A DNA stretch of 64,000 nt from Lodderomyces elongisporus (lineage: Eukaryota; Ascomycota; Pichiomycetes; Serinales; Debaryomycetaceae), in contig NC_083679.1 in NCBI RefSeq assembly GCF_030384665.1, positions 310,001 through 374,000 of the forward strand. The letters are read 5' to 3'. The notes beneath the pieces are model-generated. The model made no database searches. It saw only the letters and a list, made by a program, of their open reading frames with translations, and had not been told where the DNA came from. The translations under genes and the position numbers were made by a program. Below are positions 10,425-20,518 of the stretch, in pieces. Position 1 is the first letter of the stretch; each line of letters opens with the position of its first letter.

Positions 10425-11849
10425 CTAGCCAATTTCAATGCTCAATGGTGATGGCTTATACGCTTCTTCTTTTATGTCATTTGCGCTAGTGATCTCCACC
10501 ATAGCTGCGTCACCAGCCGCTGCAGCTGCCACAGGCTCGATACTTTCCTGCTTCACAGACTCTATCTCCGGGGTGGCCAGTTTTGACTCACCGCTCTCGA
10601 CCGATTGTTTCAGGTCAAGTTCGGTTCGTGTATTTTGCCTCACTTCGAGTCCCAATTTACTCAACAACACACGGATTCTTTCGCGGTATTTTTTCTTCTC
10701 CTGTAGACTTCTGGCTTTTTGCGCATCTTCGCCCAAGTAATTATCATCTACAAAGTCAGGTGTTCTCTGGTTCAAGATTAGCACCCTGAGTAGCTTACTC
10801 TTGTTGATCAAGACACGTGGAATGGTTTTCCATGAGCTTTGAAACTGTGTTAGTGCCTTGTCCAACTCTTCAGAACCCAGTACATTATCAGCTGAATTCA
10901 TGGCAATCAATCCACCCACAATCACATCTTCCCATTTTTGCAATTTCTGCAAGCTCTGTTCATGATTTTCGCGCATTCCTGTAGCACTAGCAACTTTCAG
11001 CATAATCGCCTGTTGTTGGTCCTCAAAGTCATATATATAGTTCCCTTCTTCTTCATCGTATTTGTTAAAATCATCAAGTCCCCAATCGGTATCGTATTCG
11101 GTCGTAGCCTGTTTCTCGACTTCTTTTTTACGCTCAGCTGCTGTATCTTGTTTAACTCGTCTCGCACCTGTTTTGCTTGTTGCTTTAGAGGATACTTTTT
11201 TTACAGCCTTTTTTGGAATCTTTTCTCTGGCATTGTTCATAGATTTCTTGCTTGTATTGTTCAACTTGGCTTTCTTTTTGGGTGGTGCATGAACATCAAC
11301 TGTGGAGTCCAGTGCGGTACTCAAGTCATCATTAACGTTCCCTTTTTTCTCGTCATCGTCCCCGTCCTCGCTCTCGTGCTCTTCTTCTTCTTCTTCTTCA
11401 ATGTGGTCTGGTTCACCATTTGAGCCATACTTGATGAATATCAGCATCTCCAAGGGGTCCAAAGCCAATTGGTATGCGCGTTCAAGTGTATTGTCCCTTC
11501 TTTTCTTTGTTGAGCTGGTTGCAAGATATGTAGTTATATCCTCCTCTGAAAGAGGTTTCAAGTCGTGACTATTGATCCAGATATAAGTGTCATCACTAAA
11601 AAATTTGATCGGTAGAATTGTGTTTGTGGCCTTACTTTTTGCCGATTGCACCAGTAGCGGAGGCTGCGGTAAGTCATCTTTCTGTTGTTTTTGTTGTTTC
11701 TGTTGTTTCTGTTGTTTGGTTCGACTTATTGGCTTTTTCTGCAAAATATTCGAAGGAAGTAAAACTTCATCAAGTACCATTGCCGGCCATGCTGGATACC
11801 CTTTGACTTTGGCGAGCACTATCTTTCCAGGTTCGTACTGCTCTGGCAT
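10425..11849 (-). CDS. IOC4: PWWP-domain chromatin protein Ioc4
   Basis: Encodes 474 residues. The N-terminal PWWP domain (about residues 5-110) begins with the diagnostic GKIVLAKVKGYPAWPAMV. It reads methylated H3K36 in nucleosomes and, in S. cerevisiae, brings the Isw1b remodeller to transcribed genes. It is followed by an acidic run (near 155), a Lys-rich segment and a helical C-terminal domain. The PWWP domain holds an insertion of QQK repeats (near residue 45). Assignment rests on the domain and on adjacency to MCM1, as in S. cerevisiae (YMR043W-YMR044W, recalled). The start ATG is six residues before the PWWP motif. Confidence 0.88.
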   Translation of the reverse strand: MPEQYEPGKIVLAKVKGYPAWPAMVLDEVLLPSNILQKKPISRTKQQKQQKQQKQQKDDLPQPPLLVQSAKSKATNTILPIKFFSDDTYIWINSHDLKPLSEEDITTYLATSSTKKRRDNTLERAYQLALDPLEMLIFIKYGSNGEPDHIEEEEEEEHESEDGDDDEKKGNVNDDLSTALDSTVDVHAPPKKKAKLNNTSKKSMNNAREKIPKKAVKKVSSKATSKTGARRVKQDTAAERKKEVEKQATTEYDTDWGLDDFNKYDEEEGNYIYDFEDQQQAIMLKVASATGMRENHEQSLQKLQKWEDVIVGGLIAMNSADNVLGSEELDKALTQFQSSWKTIPRVLINKSKLLRVLILNQRTPDFVDDNYLGEDAQKARSLQEKKKYRERIRVLLSKLGLEVRQNTRTELDLKQSVESGESKLATPEIESVKQESIEPVAAAAAGDAAMVEITSANDIKEEAYKPSPLSIEIG

Positions 11850-13895
11850 CTAAGACAATAAAAAATAAAAAATAATTATTAATTCAAAAAAAAAAAACTA
11901 AGGAAAAGAAAAAAGATAAAATGTAAACAAGGATTAATACATATATGTATATATATATGTGGAGGTATGTAGGTATGTAGGTATGTAGGTATGTAGGTAT
12001 ATGTTTTTAAATTTATAAGGAAGTAGAAAAGTGTTTATCAAACTTGTTATGAAAAAAAATATATATATACATCTTGGTATTGAAAAATTGCGCGTAGGTG
12101 GTGAAGCACCCACTGGAAGAAAAACAATTAGAACACTACCAACTACAAATGTTATCAAGTACACATCACGTGCCTCATAGACAAACAAAAAAATGTGAGA
12201 AAGTTTGACCAGTTTCCTCTTTTTCTTTAGCTTTTTCAAAATATTAAGGAAAGAAAAGAAAACAGAAAAAAAATAGCTTAATCTCAAGAACACGACTATT
12301 GCTCCTCGTCAGAATTTAATGCTTCTCTATGGTTTATTTTTGCAAAAACTCGAAAAGGTTTGTGTTACAAGCTAGCCAAATATCAAGGTCAATAATGTCG
12401 TGTACGATAAGCCAAGTAATTGTAATTCTGTTTTTGAAAAAAAAAAAAAGTTTTCACTACAAACTGTCTTTTGGAAATTGAAATTTTTGTGGAATTTTGA
12501 AACGAAAATATTTGAAAAAGATAGAGAAGAAAGTAGGAAATAAAAAAAAAGGAAAGGAAAAAACGAAAGAGCTTGAGTTTTACCGACGAATAAATGCTAG
12601 CAAATGAACTATGATCTAATGCGCAGGTTTAAGGTCATCTTTTTGGGCCCTCGGAAGGGAAGGGGAAGGGGAGGGGGGGAGGGCAAGCAAGAGATACAAA
12701 CATGTAAAGTTTGCTGTTGTGAACTCTGCTGTTGATTGAGTCCTACAAATATGATGTTTCTACTCATTTAGCTCAATATTGGTATAATATACTCTATTTG
12801 CTCTACTATTGTTTATTCTCTGAGATAATTTTTTGAAAAAAAAATAAAAGGAGGAATCGGGTGTTTTTCTTTTCTCGATACAATAGAATTGTACAGTATA
12901 ATAATTAGCAATCCAAGACCAACGCCGACATACCCAGTGCAGTATGGAAATAGGCAGCTGCTTATATTAATTAGATGACAAACACACACACAAACCCCCC
13001 CACACACATATATATATATATACTCACCATCTCTCTTTCTTTCTCTTCCTCTGTATGCGTTTTGGTGGTAGATTTGAACCAATATAAGCTCCGTCTGTTT
13101 TTAATTATTGCTAATGGAATATTAAGGTGTGTTGAAAGGCTATGTGAATGTGTGAGTGTGTGAGTGTGTAGGCAGAGGAGGTGGGGGGGGGGGGGAGGGG
13201 AAAAAAGAGGCTAGGGCGACAAAACTGAGAGCTGAGAAGGGAGAAGTGAGACGAAGGTACCAGTGAACAACCTCCAATCGTGGTATAATGCGCAAAGTAC
13301 TAAAAAAAAAAAATATTCTCAAAATCGTACCATAATAATCCATGAACAAAATGCACACACAAAAACACACCCTCTCTCTTTTTTTTTTTTTTTTTTCTAT
13401 TTAATTTTCTCACACACTTTCATTTTTTGTATTGTATTATCCTTTATCCTTTATCCTTTATCCTTTCTCCCTCCTCTCTCTTTCCACCCCCCCTTAATTT
13501 TCTAATCTTGCAACTTGCTAAGCGTACTTTAATTCTCAACAACTTTCTAAAAAACCCCTCCCCTCCCGCTTCTCCCCTATACACAATAAAACGTATATAT
13601 AATACCATGCAGATTCCCACATTTCCTTCAATTCTTACTTGAGTTTTCTTTCCATCCATTTTTTTCTTCTTTTTTCTTTTCCCTATTCTTCTTTTCGTTT
13701 ATTCTGTTTCTTAGTTTATTTGTGAATTATTTAACTTTTCCTCCAATCAACAGCCTCTTCCGTGGTTTTTCTTTACTTCTACACGGTCGTTCCCTATCTA
13801 TCTATCTATCTACCTATCTATCTCTCTTTCTTTCTTTCTGCTCCTCCACCTCCTCCTTTACCCACTACATACCGTGACCGATAATCTAATCCACA
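11850..13895. promoter_or_regulatory. Divergent IOC4 / GPH1 intergenic region
   Basis: 2.0 kb without a gene. Contents: an AGGTATGT octamer array (about 11963-12000), a G-rich AGGGG-containing tract (12655-12683), a CACACA stretch (12980-13008), a poly-G run (13183-13196) and a TATC/TTTC tract (13794-13840). Three CCCCT pentamers lie at 13555-13559, 13560-13564 and 13574-13578 and a TATATAAT at about 13596. CCCCT is the stress-response element of S. cerevisiae Msn2/4, which controls GPH1 there; use of this site in CTG-clade yeasts is uncertain. Confidence 0.4.
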
Positions 13896-16598
13896 ATGTC
13901 AAAGGACTACCTCACCCCCTCAACATTACCTCAGCCAAAGTTGAAAAGAACAAACACTGGATTTACACCAAATCAGATCATTGCACTAGATGCAGCAATC
14001 CCAGAGTCAGCTAAACACATTTGGTTCAAATACTCTCAATTGGATTTGTTAGAGAAGAAATCCAGAGGTGCCAACCATGAACCAAATATCCACAATATTG
14101 TGGATAACCCACAGAAGTTTGAAGAAGAGTTTGTCAGACACGTTGAAACAAACCTAGGACGATCAATGTACAATTGTGACGATTTGGCTGCTTACCAAGC
14201 TGCTGCAAAAACAGTGAGAGACGCATTGATCATTGATTGGGCAAACACTCAACAAAGGCAAACCATCCAGGATGGGAAAAGAGTTTACTACTTGTCGTTG
14301 GAATTTCTTATGGGCAGAGCCATGGACAATGCATTGATAAACTTGAAATGCGAGAAGAATACAAGAAACTCACTAAACGAGTTGGGTTTCAACTTGGAAG
14401 ATGTCTTGAACCAAGAACCAGATGCCGCATTGGGTAATGGTGGCTTGGGTAGATTGGCAGCATGTTTTGTTGACTCCCTTTCCTCAAAAAACTACTCTGG
14501 TTGGGGCTATGGCTTGAACTACCAATATGGTATCTTTAAGCAAAAAATTATCGATGGTTACCAAATTGAAACACCAGACTATTGGTTGAAATACACAAAC
14601 CCATGGGTATTAGACAGACACGAGATTCAAATCCCCGTGGACTTTTACGGTTATGTTTACGAGGAAAGTGACCCAAACACTGGTAAAATTTCCAAAAACT
14701 GGAGCGGTGGTGAGCGGGTCTTGGCTGTTGCTGCTGATTTCCCCATTCCTGGATACAACACCAACAACACCAACAATTTGAGATTATGGAATGCCAAGCC
14801 AACAAATGAATTTGACTTTACAAAATTCAATGCTGGCGACTACCAACTGTCGGTTGCCTCGCAACAAAAGGCGGAATCTATTACCGCTGTGTTGTACCCA
14901 AATGACAATTTTGAAGAGGGCAAGGAATTGAGATTGAAGCAACAATACTTTTGGGTTGCAGCATCTCTACACGATATCGTGCGACGCTTCAAAAAAAACC
15001 ATCATCTGAACTGGCAAAAGTTTCCCGAACAAATTGCCATCCAGTTGAATGATACACACCCCACATTGGCCATTGTTGAGTTGCAAAGAATCTTGGTTGA
15101 TTTGGAGGGTCTCGATTGGGATGAAGCATGGTCCATAGTGACTAAGGTTTTTGCGTACACCAATCACACCGTTATGGTTGAAGCATTGGAGAAATGGCCT
15201 GTGGGCTTAGTGGGAAGATTATTACCAAGACACTTGGAAATCATTTACGATATAAATTACTTTTTTCTCAAGCAGGTGGAAAAAAACTTTCCAGATCAAC
15301 GTGACTTGCAAAGCAAAGTATCAATCATCGAAGAGGGAAACCCCAAGTCGGTGCGTATGGCATATTTGGCAATTGTGGGGTCACACAAGGTGAATGGAGT
15401 TGCTGAGTTGCACTCTGAGCTTATAAAGACTACTATTTTCAAGGACTTTGTCAAGGTGTTTGGTCCCGATAAGTTTACCAACGTGACCAATGGTATTACA
15501 CCAAGGCGTTGGTTGAGACAAGCTAACCCCAAGTTGGCTGCATTGATTGCTAAAAAATTGAATGACCCAAACTATGAGTACTTGACCAACTTGGGAAGAT
15601 TGAAAGATTTGGAACGCTTCATTGACGACGAGAAGTTCCTCAAGGAATGGGACGCTATCAAATTTGACAATAAGCGCAGATTGGCGTTATTAATCAAGGA
15701 AGAGACCGGCGTTGAAGTTGACCCAACTGTACTCTTTGATGTTCAAGTAAAGAGAATACACGAGTACAAGAGACAACAAATGAATATATTTGCCGTGATC
15801 TATAGATACTTGCACATTAAAGAGCTTCAATCCAAGGGTGTTTCCATTGATGAAATTAAAGAAAAATATTACATCTCGAAAGCGTCAATCTTTGGAGGCA
15901 AGGCAGCCCCAGGTTACTACATGGCCAAGACCATTATACATTTGATCAATAAGGTTGGTGAAGTTGTTAATAACGATACAAGCATTGATAATCTTCTTAA
16001 AGTTGTGTTTATTCCCGACTACAATGTGTCCAAGGCTGAAATCATTTGTCCTGGCTCCGATTTGTCAAACCATATCTCTACTGCGGGAACAGAGGCTTCG
16101 GGTACTTCCAACATGAAGTTTGCTCTAAATGGTGGTTTAATTATTGGCACAGTTGATGGGGCTAATGTTGAAATCACTCGTGAGATTGGTGAGGATAATA
16201 TATTCCTCTTTGGTAACCTTGCAGAGTCAGTCGAAGATATCAGGCACAAGCATTTTGTCGAGGGTGTTCACATCCCCAGAACGCTTCAGCGTGTTTTTGA
16301 CGCAATCCAACTGGGTCAATTTGGTAATCCCGATGAGTTTAAAACATTAATAGAGAGCATTAGGGATCATGGAGATCATTATTTGGTCTCGGACGATTTT
16401 GATTTGTTCCTTGATGCACACAAGAAATTGGAAAAAGTGTTTGGCCACCATGGTGGTGACGCAGACGACAAGGACCACTTGAAGAGATGGGTGCGTAAAA
16501 GTGTTTGGAGCACTGCCAATATGGGTTTCTTTAGTAGTGATCGTTGCATTGATGAATATGCCGAGGATATATGGAACGTCGAGCCATCAAATATTTAG
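13896..16598 (+). CDS. GPH1: Glycogen phosphorylase
   Basis: Encodes 900 residues, the size of S. cerevisiae Gph1 (902). It releases glucose-1-phosphate from glycogen in the cytosol with pyridoxal phosphate as cofactor. Visible family signatures include YYLSLEFLMGRAMDNALINL, the active-site ALGNGGLGRLAACF, the VKRIHEYKRQQMN block and the PLP-lysine motif EASGTSNMKFALNG (residues about 730-743), then DGANVEITREIGEDN. In-frame CTG codons occur at 16311 (IQ-CTG-GQF, where S. cerevisiae has IESGQF as recalled) and in GDYQ-CTG-SVA, supporting CUG=Ser. Transcription is likely stress or nutrient regulated given CCCCT elements upstream. The long N-terminal extension relative to muscle phosphorylase is the yeast type and carries the TPSTLPQPKLKRTNTGF region, resembling the phosphorylated regulatory Thr segment of yeast enzymes. 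Confidence 0.98.
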   Translation: MSKDYLTPSTLPQPKLKRTNTGFTPNQIIALDAAIPESAKHIWFKYSQLDLLEKKSRGANHEPNIHNIVDNPQKFEEEFVRHVETNLGRSMYNCDDLAAYQAAAKTVRDALIIDWANTQQRQTIQDGKRVYYLSLEFLMGRAMDNALINLKCEKNTRNSLNELGFNLEDVLNQEPDAALGNGGLGRLAACFVDSLSSKNYSGWGYGLNYQYGIFKQKIIDGYQIETPDYWLKYTNPWVLDRHEIQIPVDFYGYVYEESDPNTGKISKNWSGGERVLAVAADFPIPGYNTNNTNNLRLWNAKPTNEFDFTKFNAGDYQLSVASQQKAESITAVLYPNDNFEEGKELRLKQQYFWVAASLHDIVRRFKKNHHLNWQKFPEQIAIQLNDTHPTLAIVELQRILVDLEGLDWDEAWSIVTKVFAYTNHTVMVEALEKWPVGLVGRLLPRHLEIIYDINYFFLKQVEKNFPDQRDLQSKVSIIEEGNPKSVRMAYLAIVGSHKVNGVAELHSELIKTTIFKDFVKVFGPDKFTNVTNGITPRRWLRQANPKLAALIAKKLNDPNYEYLTNLGRLKDLERFIDDEKFLKEWDAIKFDNKRRLALLIKEETGVEVDPTVLFDVQVKRIHEYKRQQMNIFAVIYRYLHIKELQSKGVSIDEIKEKYYISKASIFGGKAAPGYYMAKTIIHLINKVGEVVNNDTSIDNLLKVVFIPDYNVSKAEIICPGSDLSNHISTAGTEASGTSNMKFALNGGLIIGTVDGANVEITREIGEDNIFLFGNLAESVEDIRHKHFVEGVHIPRTLQRVFDAIQLGQFGNPDEFKTLIESIRDHGDHYLVSDDFDLFLDAHKKLEKVFGHHGGDADDKDHLKRWVRKSVWSTANMGFFSSDRCIDEYAEDIWNVEPSNI

Positions 16599-16665
16599 TT
16601 TTGGTAGTTGTAAGCGCATGCTTGCATTTTAAATTTTTTGTTTGTGTTTGTGTTTGGGTTTGTGT

Positions 16666-16719
16666 TTGAACTTGAACTTGAACTTGAACTTGAACTTGAA
16701 CTTGAACTTGAACTTGAAA
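16666..16719. repeat. Hexanucleotide repeat (TTGAAC)8
   Basis: Eight perfect TTGAAC copies and a ninth imperfect one lie 70 bp downstream of the GPH1 stop codon, preceded by related TTTGTG/TTTGGG units. Confidence 0.95.
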
Positions 16720-17232
16720 CAAAGAATGCAAATTATACATAAACACACCAGGACATGGGTATGTACATATGTATTTATGTGTGTGTCTACGTATTTATAT
16801 GTATAGTAATAGATAGAGTGTTTGGTCTTTTTTAGATTAAAAACATTTACTGTAATGTCCCGTACTAGTTGGTTGCTCGTGTTGAGGTTATACAGAAAGA
16901 ATAACATTCTTTATCATAATAAAACATGGATGTTTTTTTGGTTCTTTTGTAAACGGTATTTTTTTCAACCAAAGATTTTTTTTTTATTTTTTTATTTTTT
17001 ACAATGTTTGTTTCTTTTTTAGTAAAAAGAAACGAAAAAAGTGGTGATAATTAGATTACTAACGGATATTCTTCGAAATTCATTGCATTTGATCATTTTA
17101 GAAGAGTTCTTTTCTTTTCATTTTTTTTCATTTTTTTCGTGTTTTCAAATACTAATCTACCCATTAAACTTTTCCGAAAGTCATCCCACATTTAAACATT
17201 TGTGTCAAATTCTAAGTAGCAGTAAGCAAGAA

Positions 17233-17233
<1 letters not shown>

Positions 17234-17284
<51 letters not shown>

Positions 17285-17335
17285 GTATGTGTCCCGGAGA
17301 AGAAAATTGAGTGGGGAAGGGGGGGGGGGGGGGGG
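17234..17335. repeat. (TG)n tract followed by a 17-G run
   Basis: About 24 TG dinucleotides (17234-17281), then 37 bp, then an uninterrupted run of 17 G at 17319-17335. Alternating purine-pyrimidine and G-run sequences can adopt non-B structures. Exact lengths are prone to sequencing error. Confidence 0.9.
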
Positions 17336-17955
17336 TTGAGCATAGCAAGAAAACGAGCGCTCCAAAACAAAACCTTTTTTAAAAAATGGAAATAAAAATT
17401 CACACTTACGGAAGAAATAAAAGAGTACAAAAAAATATATAGAAATTATTGTCTGGTTATGACGTAATTCAAAAATTTCTTGCTTCCTTGTTGAAATATA
17501 TTCTTGTATTTTTCCAGTGGGGGAGGGGGAACGGAAACGAAAGGATTATCTTAAGTAGTATTCTTCGGAATCGGAAAAAATTATATAATTCTTTTTTATT
17601 TTTGTAGATACATATTTCCCTTTTATCAAAAGTAAATTAATCCATTTGCTAGTTGTGAACTATTGTATCAAAAACGATATCATAATAGTATTGTTTGGGT
17701 TCTCAGTATATTGAAGAATTGCTCTTGCCCATTCTGTTTCTCCCATCTTGGAACATCTTTGTTCATCAAGCTTAAACAATAATGTATTACTTAATATCTA
17801 AATTTGCTTTAAGCAGCACGTCAACAAGTACAGAATGAAATTTTGATGGAAAACATCTCAATATTGGGAAATGCGAGGCAATATGCAGCATCAAACACAA
17901 ATATGTAAACTGTGTTTCACTTTCTTACTCATGATAGTCATTCCTCCCTGCCATT

Positions 17956-17999
17956 CCCCCCCCCCCCCCCCCCACCACCCCCACACACACACCTTTGTA
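17956..17999. repeat. Poly-C run (18) and CCACA tract
   Basis: An 18-base run of C at 17956-17973 is followed by CCACCACCCCC and CACACACAC. It is on the opposite strand sense from the poly-G run 620 bp upstream. Confidence 0.9.
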
Positions 18000-18500
18000 T
18001 CTACAATTCTGATTCTGGAATATATTCTACTAATACAATGGCCGCATATAGTCAAAAAGAAAGACACTTTATCGAGGGTAATTCTTTTCCCACATTTTAG
18101 TTTCTTCTTCTGTTCTTTTCTGCTTTAATTTTTTTCTTTTCTTCTATACTCCATTTCATTTTTCAGGCATTCCTATACTTGTCATTTCGGAACCTTGTCA
18201 TGGCAAAAACTTTTCTTTCTTTCTTCTAGTTGCTTTCCCCACCGTAGGTCCATGCATCATGACTTAAAAAACAAATGGGTAATATTTTTCTCTTTGTTGG
18301 ATGTTTGTTTTTCTTTGTGAGATTATCAACACGCGAACAATAGAATGCATCAGATACGGCAAAACAATTACTCTGTGCGAGGATTGTGACGTTTGTTTCG
18401 AACGAGGTTATTACCCAAAGTTGGATTCATTGCAATAATTGTTCTTGATGTTGGTGTTGGTGTTGCTATTGTTCTTATTGCTTGTACAAATCTTTGTAAT

Positions 18501-18596
18501 ATTATTGTTAGTATTATTGTTAGTATTATTGTTAGTATTATTGTTAGTATTATTGTTAGTATTATTGTTAGTATTATTATTGTTGTTGTTGTTGTT
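18501..18596. repeat. 12-bp minisatellite (ATTATTGTTAGT)6 plus TTG repeats
   Basis: Six perfect tandem copies of ATTATTGTTAGT (18501-18572) continue into ATT/TTG triplets. The array is open in several frames only because its period is a multiple of three. Confidence 0.95.
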
Positions 18597-18838
18597 CTCG
18601 GAAGTTGCATGACTTTTATCCCCCACATTTTGATGTGTTTGATGGTTCCAATTTTATACCTGGGTGGAGTCCTGTGGAGCTCTGCAGAGCCTTTTTTGAG
18701 GAGGAATATCGAGTACTATCGTTTAATATAAATAGGAGTCATTTCTGATCATTTTTTTTCCCTTTCGTATTTATATACCTTGGAAGGTTTTGTTTCGACA
18801 ATCAAGCTCCGTACAAACAATCATTGTCTTTAACTAGC

Positions 18839-20518
18839 ATGTCTTCAGAAGCTAAGATTGAAATCTCCGAGAGCGAAAGCTCACACTCATCGCTCGCAAA
18901 AGTAGAGCAGCAAATTGAATTAGATGTTGATAAAGAATATTCGTTTTTAGGCATGTCTGGCCCCAAACTAAACTATGCAATCGCCACTTTTGCCGGTGTT
19001 GGGTTTTTGCTATTTGGGTATGACCAAGGTGTTTATGGAAGTTTGCTAAGCTTGCCATCTTTTGAAAATCAGTTTCCGCAGATCAAAGCCTCGGTGAATA
19101 GTACATTGCAAGGGGCAGTTATCGCAGTTTATGAACTAGGATGTTTGACAAGTGCCTTGTCTACCGTGTACCTCGGTGATAAATTAGGAAGGTTAAAATG
19201 TATGTTTCTTGGGTGCATCATTGTTCTTATTGGTGCTGTATTGCAAGCAACTGCATTCACCGTCCCACATTTGGCTGTGGCTAGAGTCATCACAGGGTTT
19301 GGAACAGGTTACTTAACTGCAACAGTTCCAGTATGGCAATCGGAATTGAGTCGGGCACGTTCCAGAGGTAAATTAATCATGATGCAAGGAAGTTTAATTA
19401 CATTGGGTATTGCCATCTCTTACTGGATTGATTTTGGCTTCTACTTCATCAATCGAGCCAGTGAAGACTCAAAAGGTATCTCTTGGAGAATCCCCGTTGT
19501 TTTACAAGTTGTTTTTCCCATCTTGTTGATGCCAGTCTGTTTCAAATTACCAGAAAGTCCTAGATGGTTGATGTCAAAGGGAAGAGTGCAAGAGGCTAGA
19601 GTTGTGTTTAGTGCAATCTACGGCTTACCTGCATCACACGAAAAAATCACAGAACAATTGACAGAAATTAAGAGCTCACTAGAACTCGAGGCTTCTGCAG
19701 CTTCGGGGTTCAAAGTTTCGGAATTGTTCAAGCAAGGACCAACAAGAAACTTCCACAGATTAAGTTTGGCTTGCTGGTCACAAATCATGCAACAGATTTC
19801 AGGTATCAATTTAATCACCTACTATGCTGGTACAATTTTTGAAAACTACATTGGTATGTCGGCTTTCAACGCAAGAATCTTGGCAGCATGCAATGGTACT
19901 GAATACTTTCTTGCCTCACTATTTGGAATCCTACTCATTGAAAGGGTTGGAAGAAGAAGATTATTGTTTTTGGGTGCAATTGGTCAAGCCTTAACAATGA
20001 TGGTGCTAACAATCTCAGGCTGGCAAGCAAAGAAACTAGGCGATGAAGGTCGCGATAATTCGGGTGCGGGTATCGCCGCCGCCGTCTTCTTGTTTGTGTT
20101 CAACTCTATCTTTGGCATGACTTACCTTGGTGGAACATGGCTATACCCTCCAGAGATTTCGTCTCTACAGTTACGTGCTGCCACAGCGGGTCTTAGTACC
20201 GCAAGTAACTGGGCGTTCAACTTCTTGGTGGTTATGGTGACGCCCGTGATGTTTGCCAATATCGATTACTATACATATTGTGTTTTTGCTTGTATCAATG
20301 CGCTTATGGCAGTGGTTGTTTACTTCTTTTACGTTGAAACGTCTGGAAGAACCTTGGAAGAAATGGATTACATCTTCAACAAGTGCCCCGTCTATAGACC
20401 TTGGGAGGTTGTGAAAATAGAGAAAAACACACCAAAAAGAGACCACAAAACAGATGAAAAAGATTTTGAAAAGCCAGAAGTCGAGCATCTTGATGAGGTT
20501 AATAGCATGCTTGAGTAA
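18839..20518 (+). CDS. MFS sugar-porter transporter (hexose-transporter family)
   Basis: 559 residues with 12 hydrophobic segments. It has an N-terminal acidic cytosolic tail of about 45 residues and the sugar-porter signatures GFLLFGYDQGVYG (TM1), GDKLGRLK (loop 2-3), a TM4-5 region with VARVITGFGTG, PESPRWLM before the central loop, QQISGINLITYYAG (TM7), ERVGRRRLLFLG (loop 8-9) and VETSGRTLEEMD (end of TM12). The QQxSGxN motif in TM7 is part of the sugar site in this family. The central loop (about residues 240-295) is intracellular. It should import a hexose or related polyol; the substrate cannot be read from sequence. From memory, C. albicans HGT12/HGT13 lie on chromosome 7 near PMR1, so it may be their counterpart. 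The first true ATG at 18839 is used; 15 bp more are open upstream but without ATG. Confidence 0.9.
   Translation: MSSEAKIEISESESSHSSLAKVEQQIELDVDKEYSFLGMSGPKLNYAIATFAGVGFLLFGYDQGVYGSLLSLPSFENQFPQIKASVNSTLQGAVIAVYELGCLTSALSTVYLGDKLGRLKCMFLGCIIVLIGAVLQATAFTVPHLAVARVITGFGTGYLTATVPVWQSELSRARSRGKLIMMQGSLITLGIAISYWIDFGFYFINRASEDSKGISWRIPVVLQVVFPILLMPVCFKLPESPRWLMSKGRVQEARVVFSAIYGLPASHEKITEQLTEIKSSLELEASAASGFKVSELFKQGPTRNFHRLSLACWSQIMQQISGINLITYYAGTIFENYIGMSAFNARILAACNGTEYFLASLFGILLIERVGRRRLLFLGAIGQALTMMVLTISGWQAKKLGDEGRDNSGAGIAAAVFLFVFNSIFGMTYLGGTWLYPPEISSLQLRAATAGLSTASNWAFNFLVVMVTPVMFANIDYYTYCVFACINALMAVVVYFFYVETSGRTLEEMDYIFNKCPVYRPWEVVKIEKNTPKRDHKTDEKDFEKPEVEHLDEVNSMLE

Larger units (their letters stand above)
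16599..18838. other. Microsatellite-rich spacer upstream of the sugar transporter
   Basis: 2.2 kb with no gene between GPH1 and the transporter on the same strand. It is crowded with simple repeats (listed separately): TTGAAC hexamers, a long TG run, poly-G, poly-C and a 12-bp minisatellite. CGGANNA motifs (the Rgt1 consensus known from hexose-transporter promoters) occur at 17295, 17409 and 17572. Confidence 0.6.

Noticed and set aside
18824..18838. Start of the sugar transporter at a TTG 15 bp upstream
   Set aside because: Yeast nuclear genes start at ATG. The first is at 18839.
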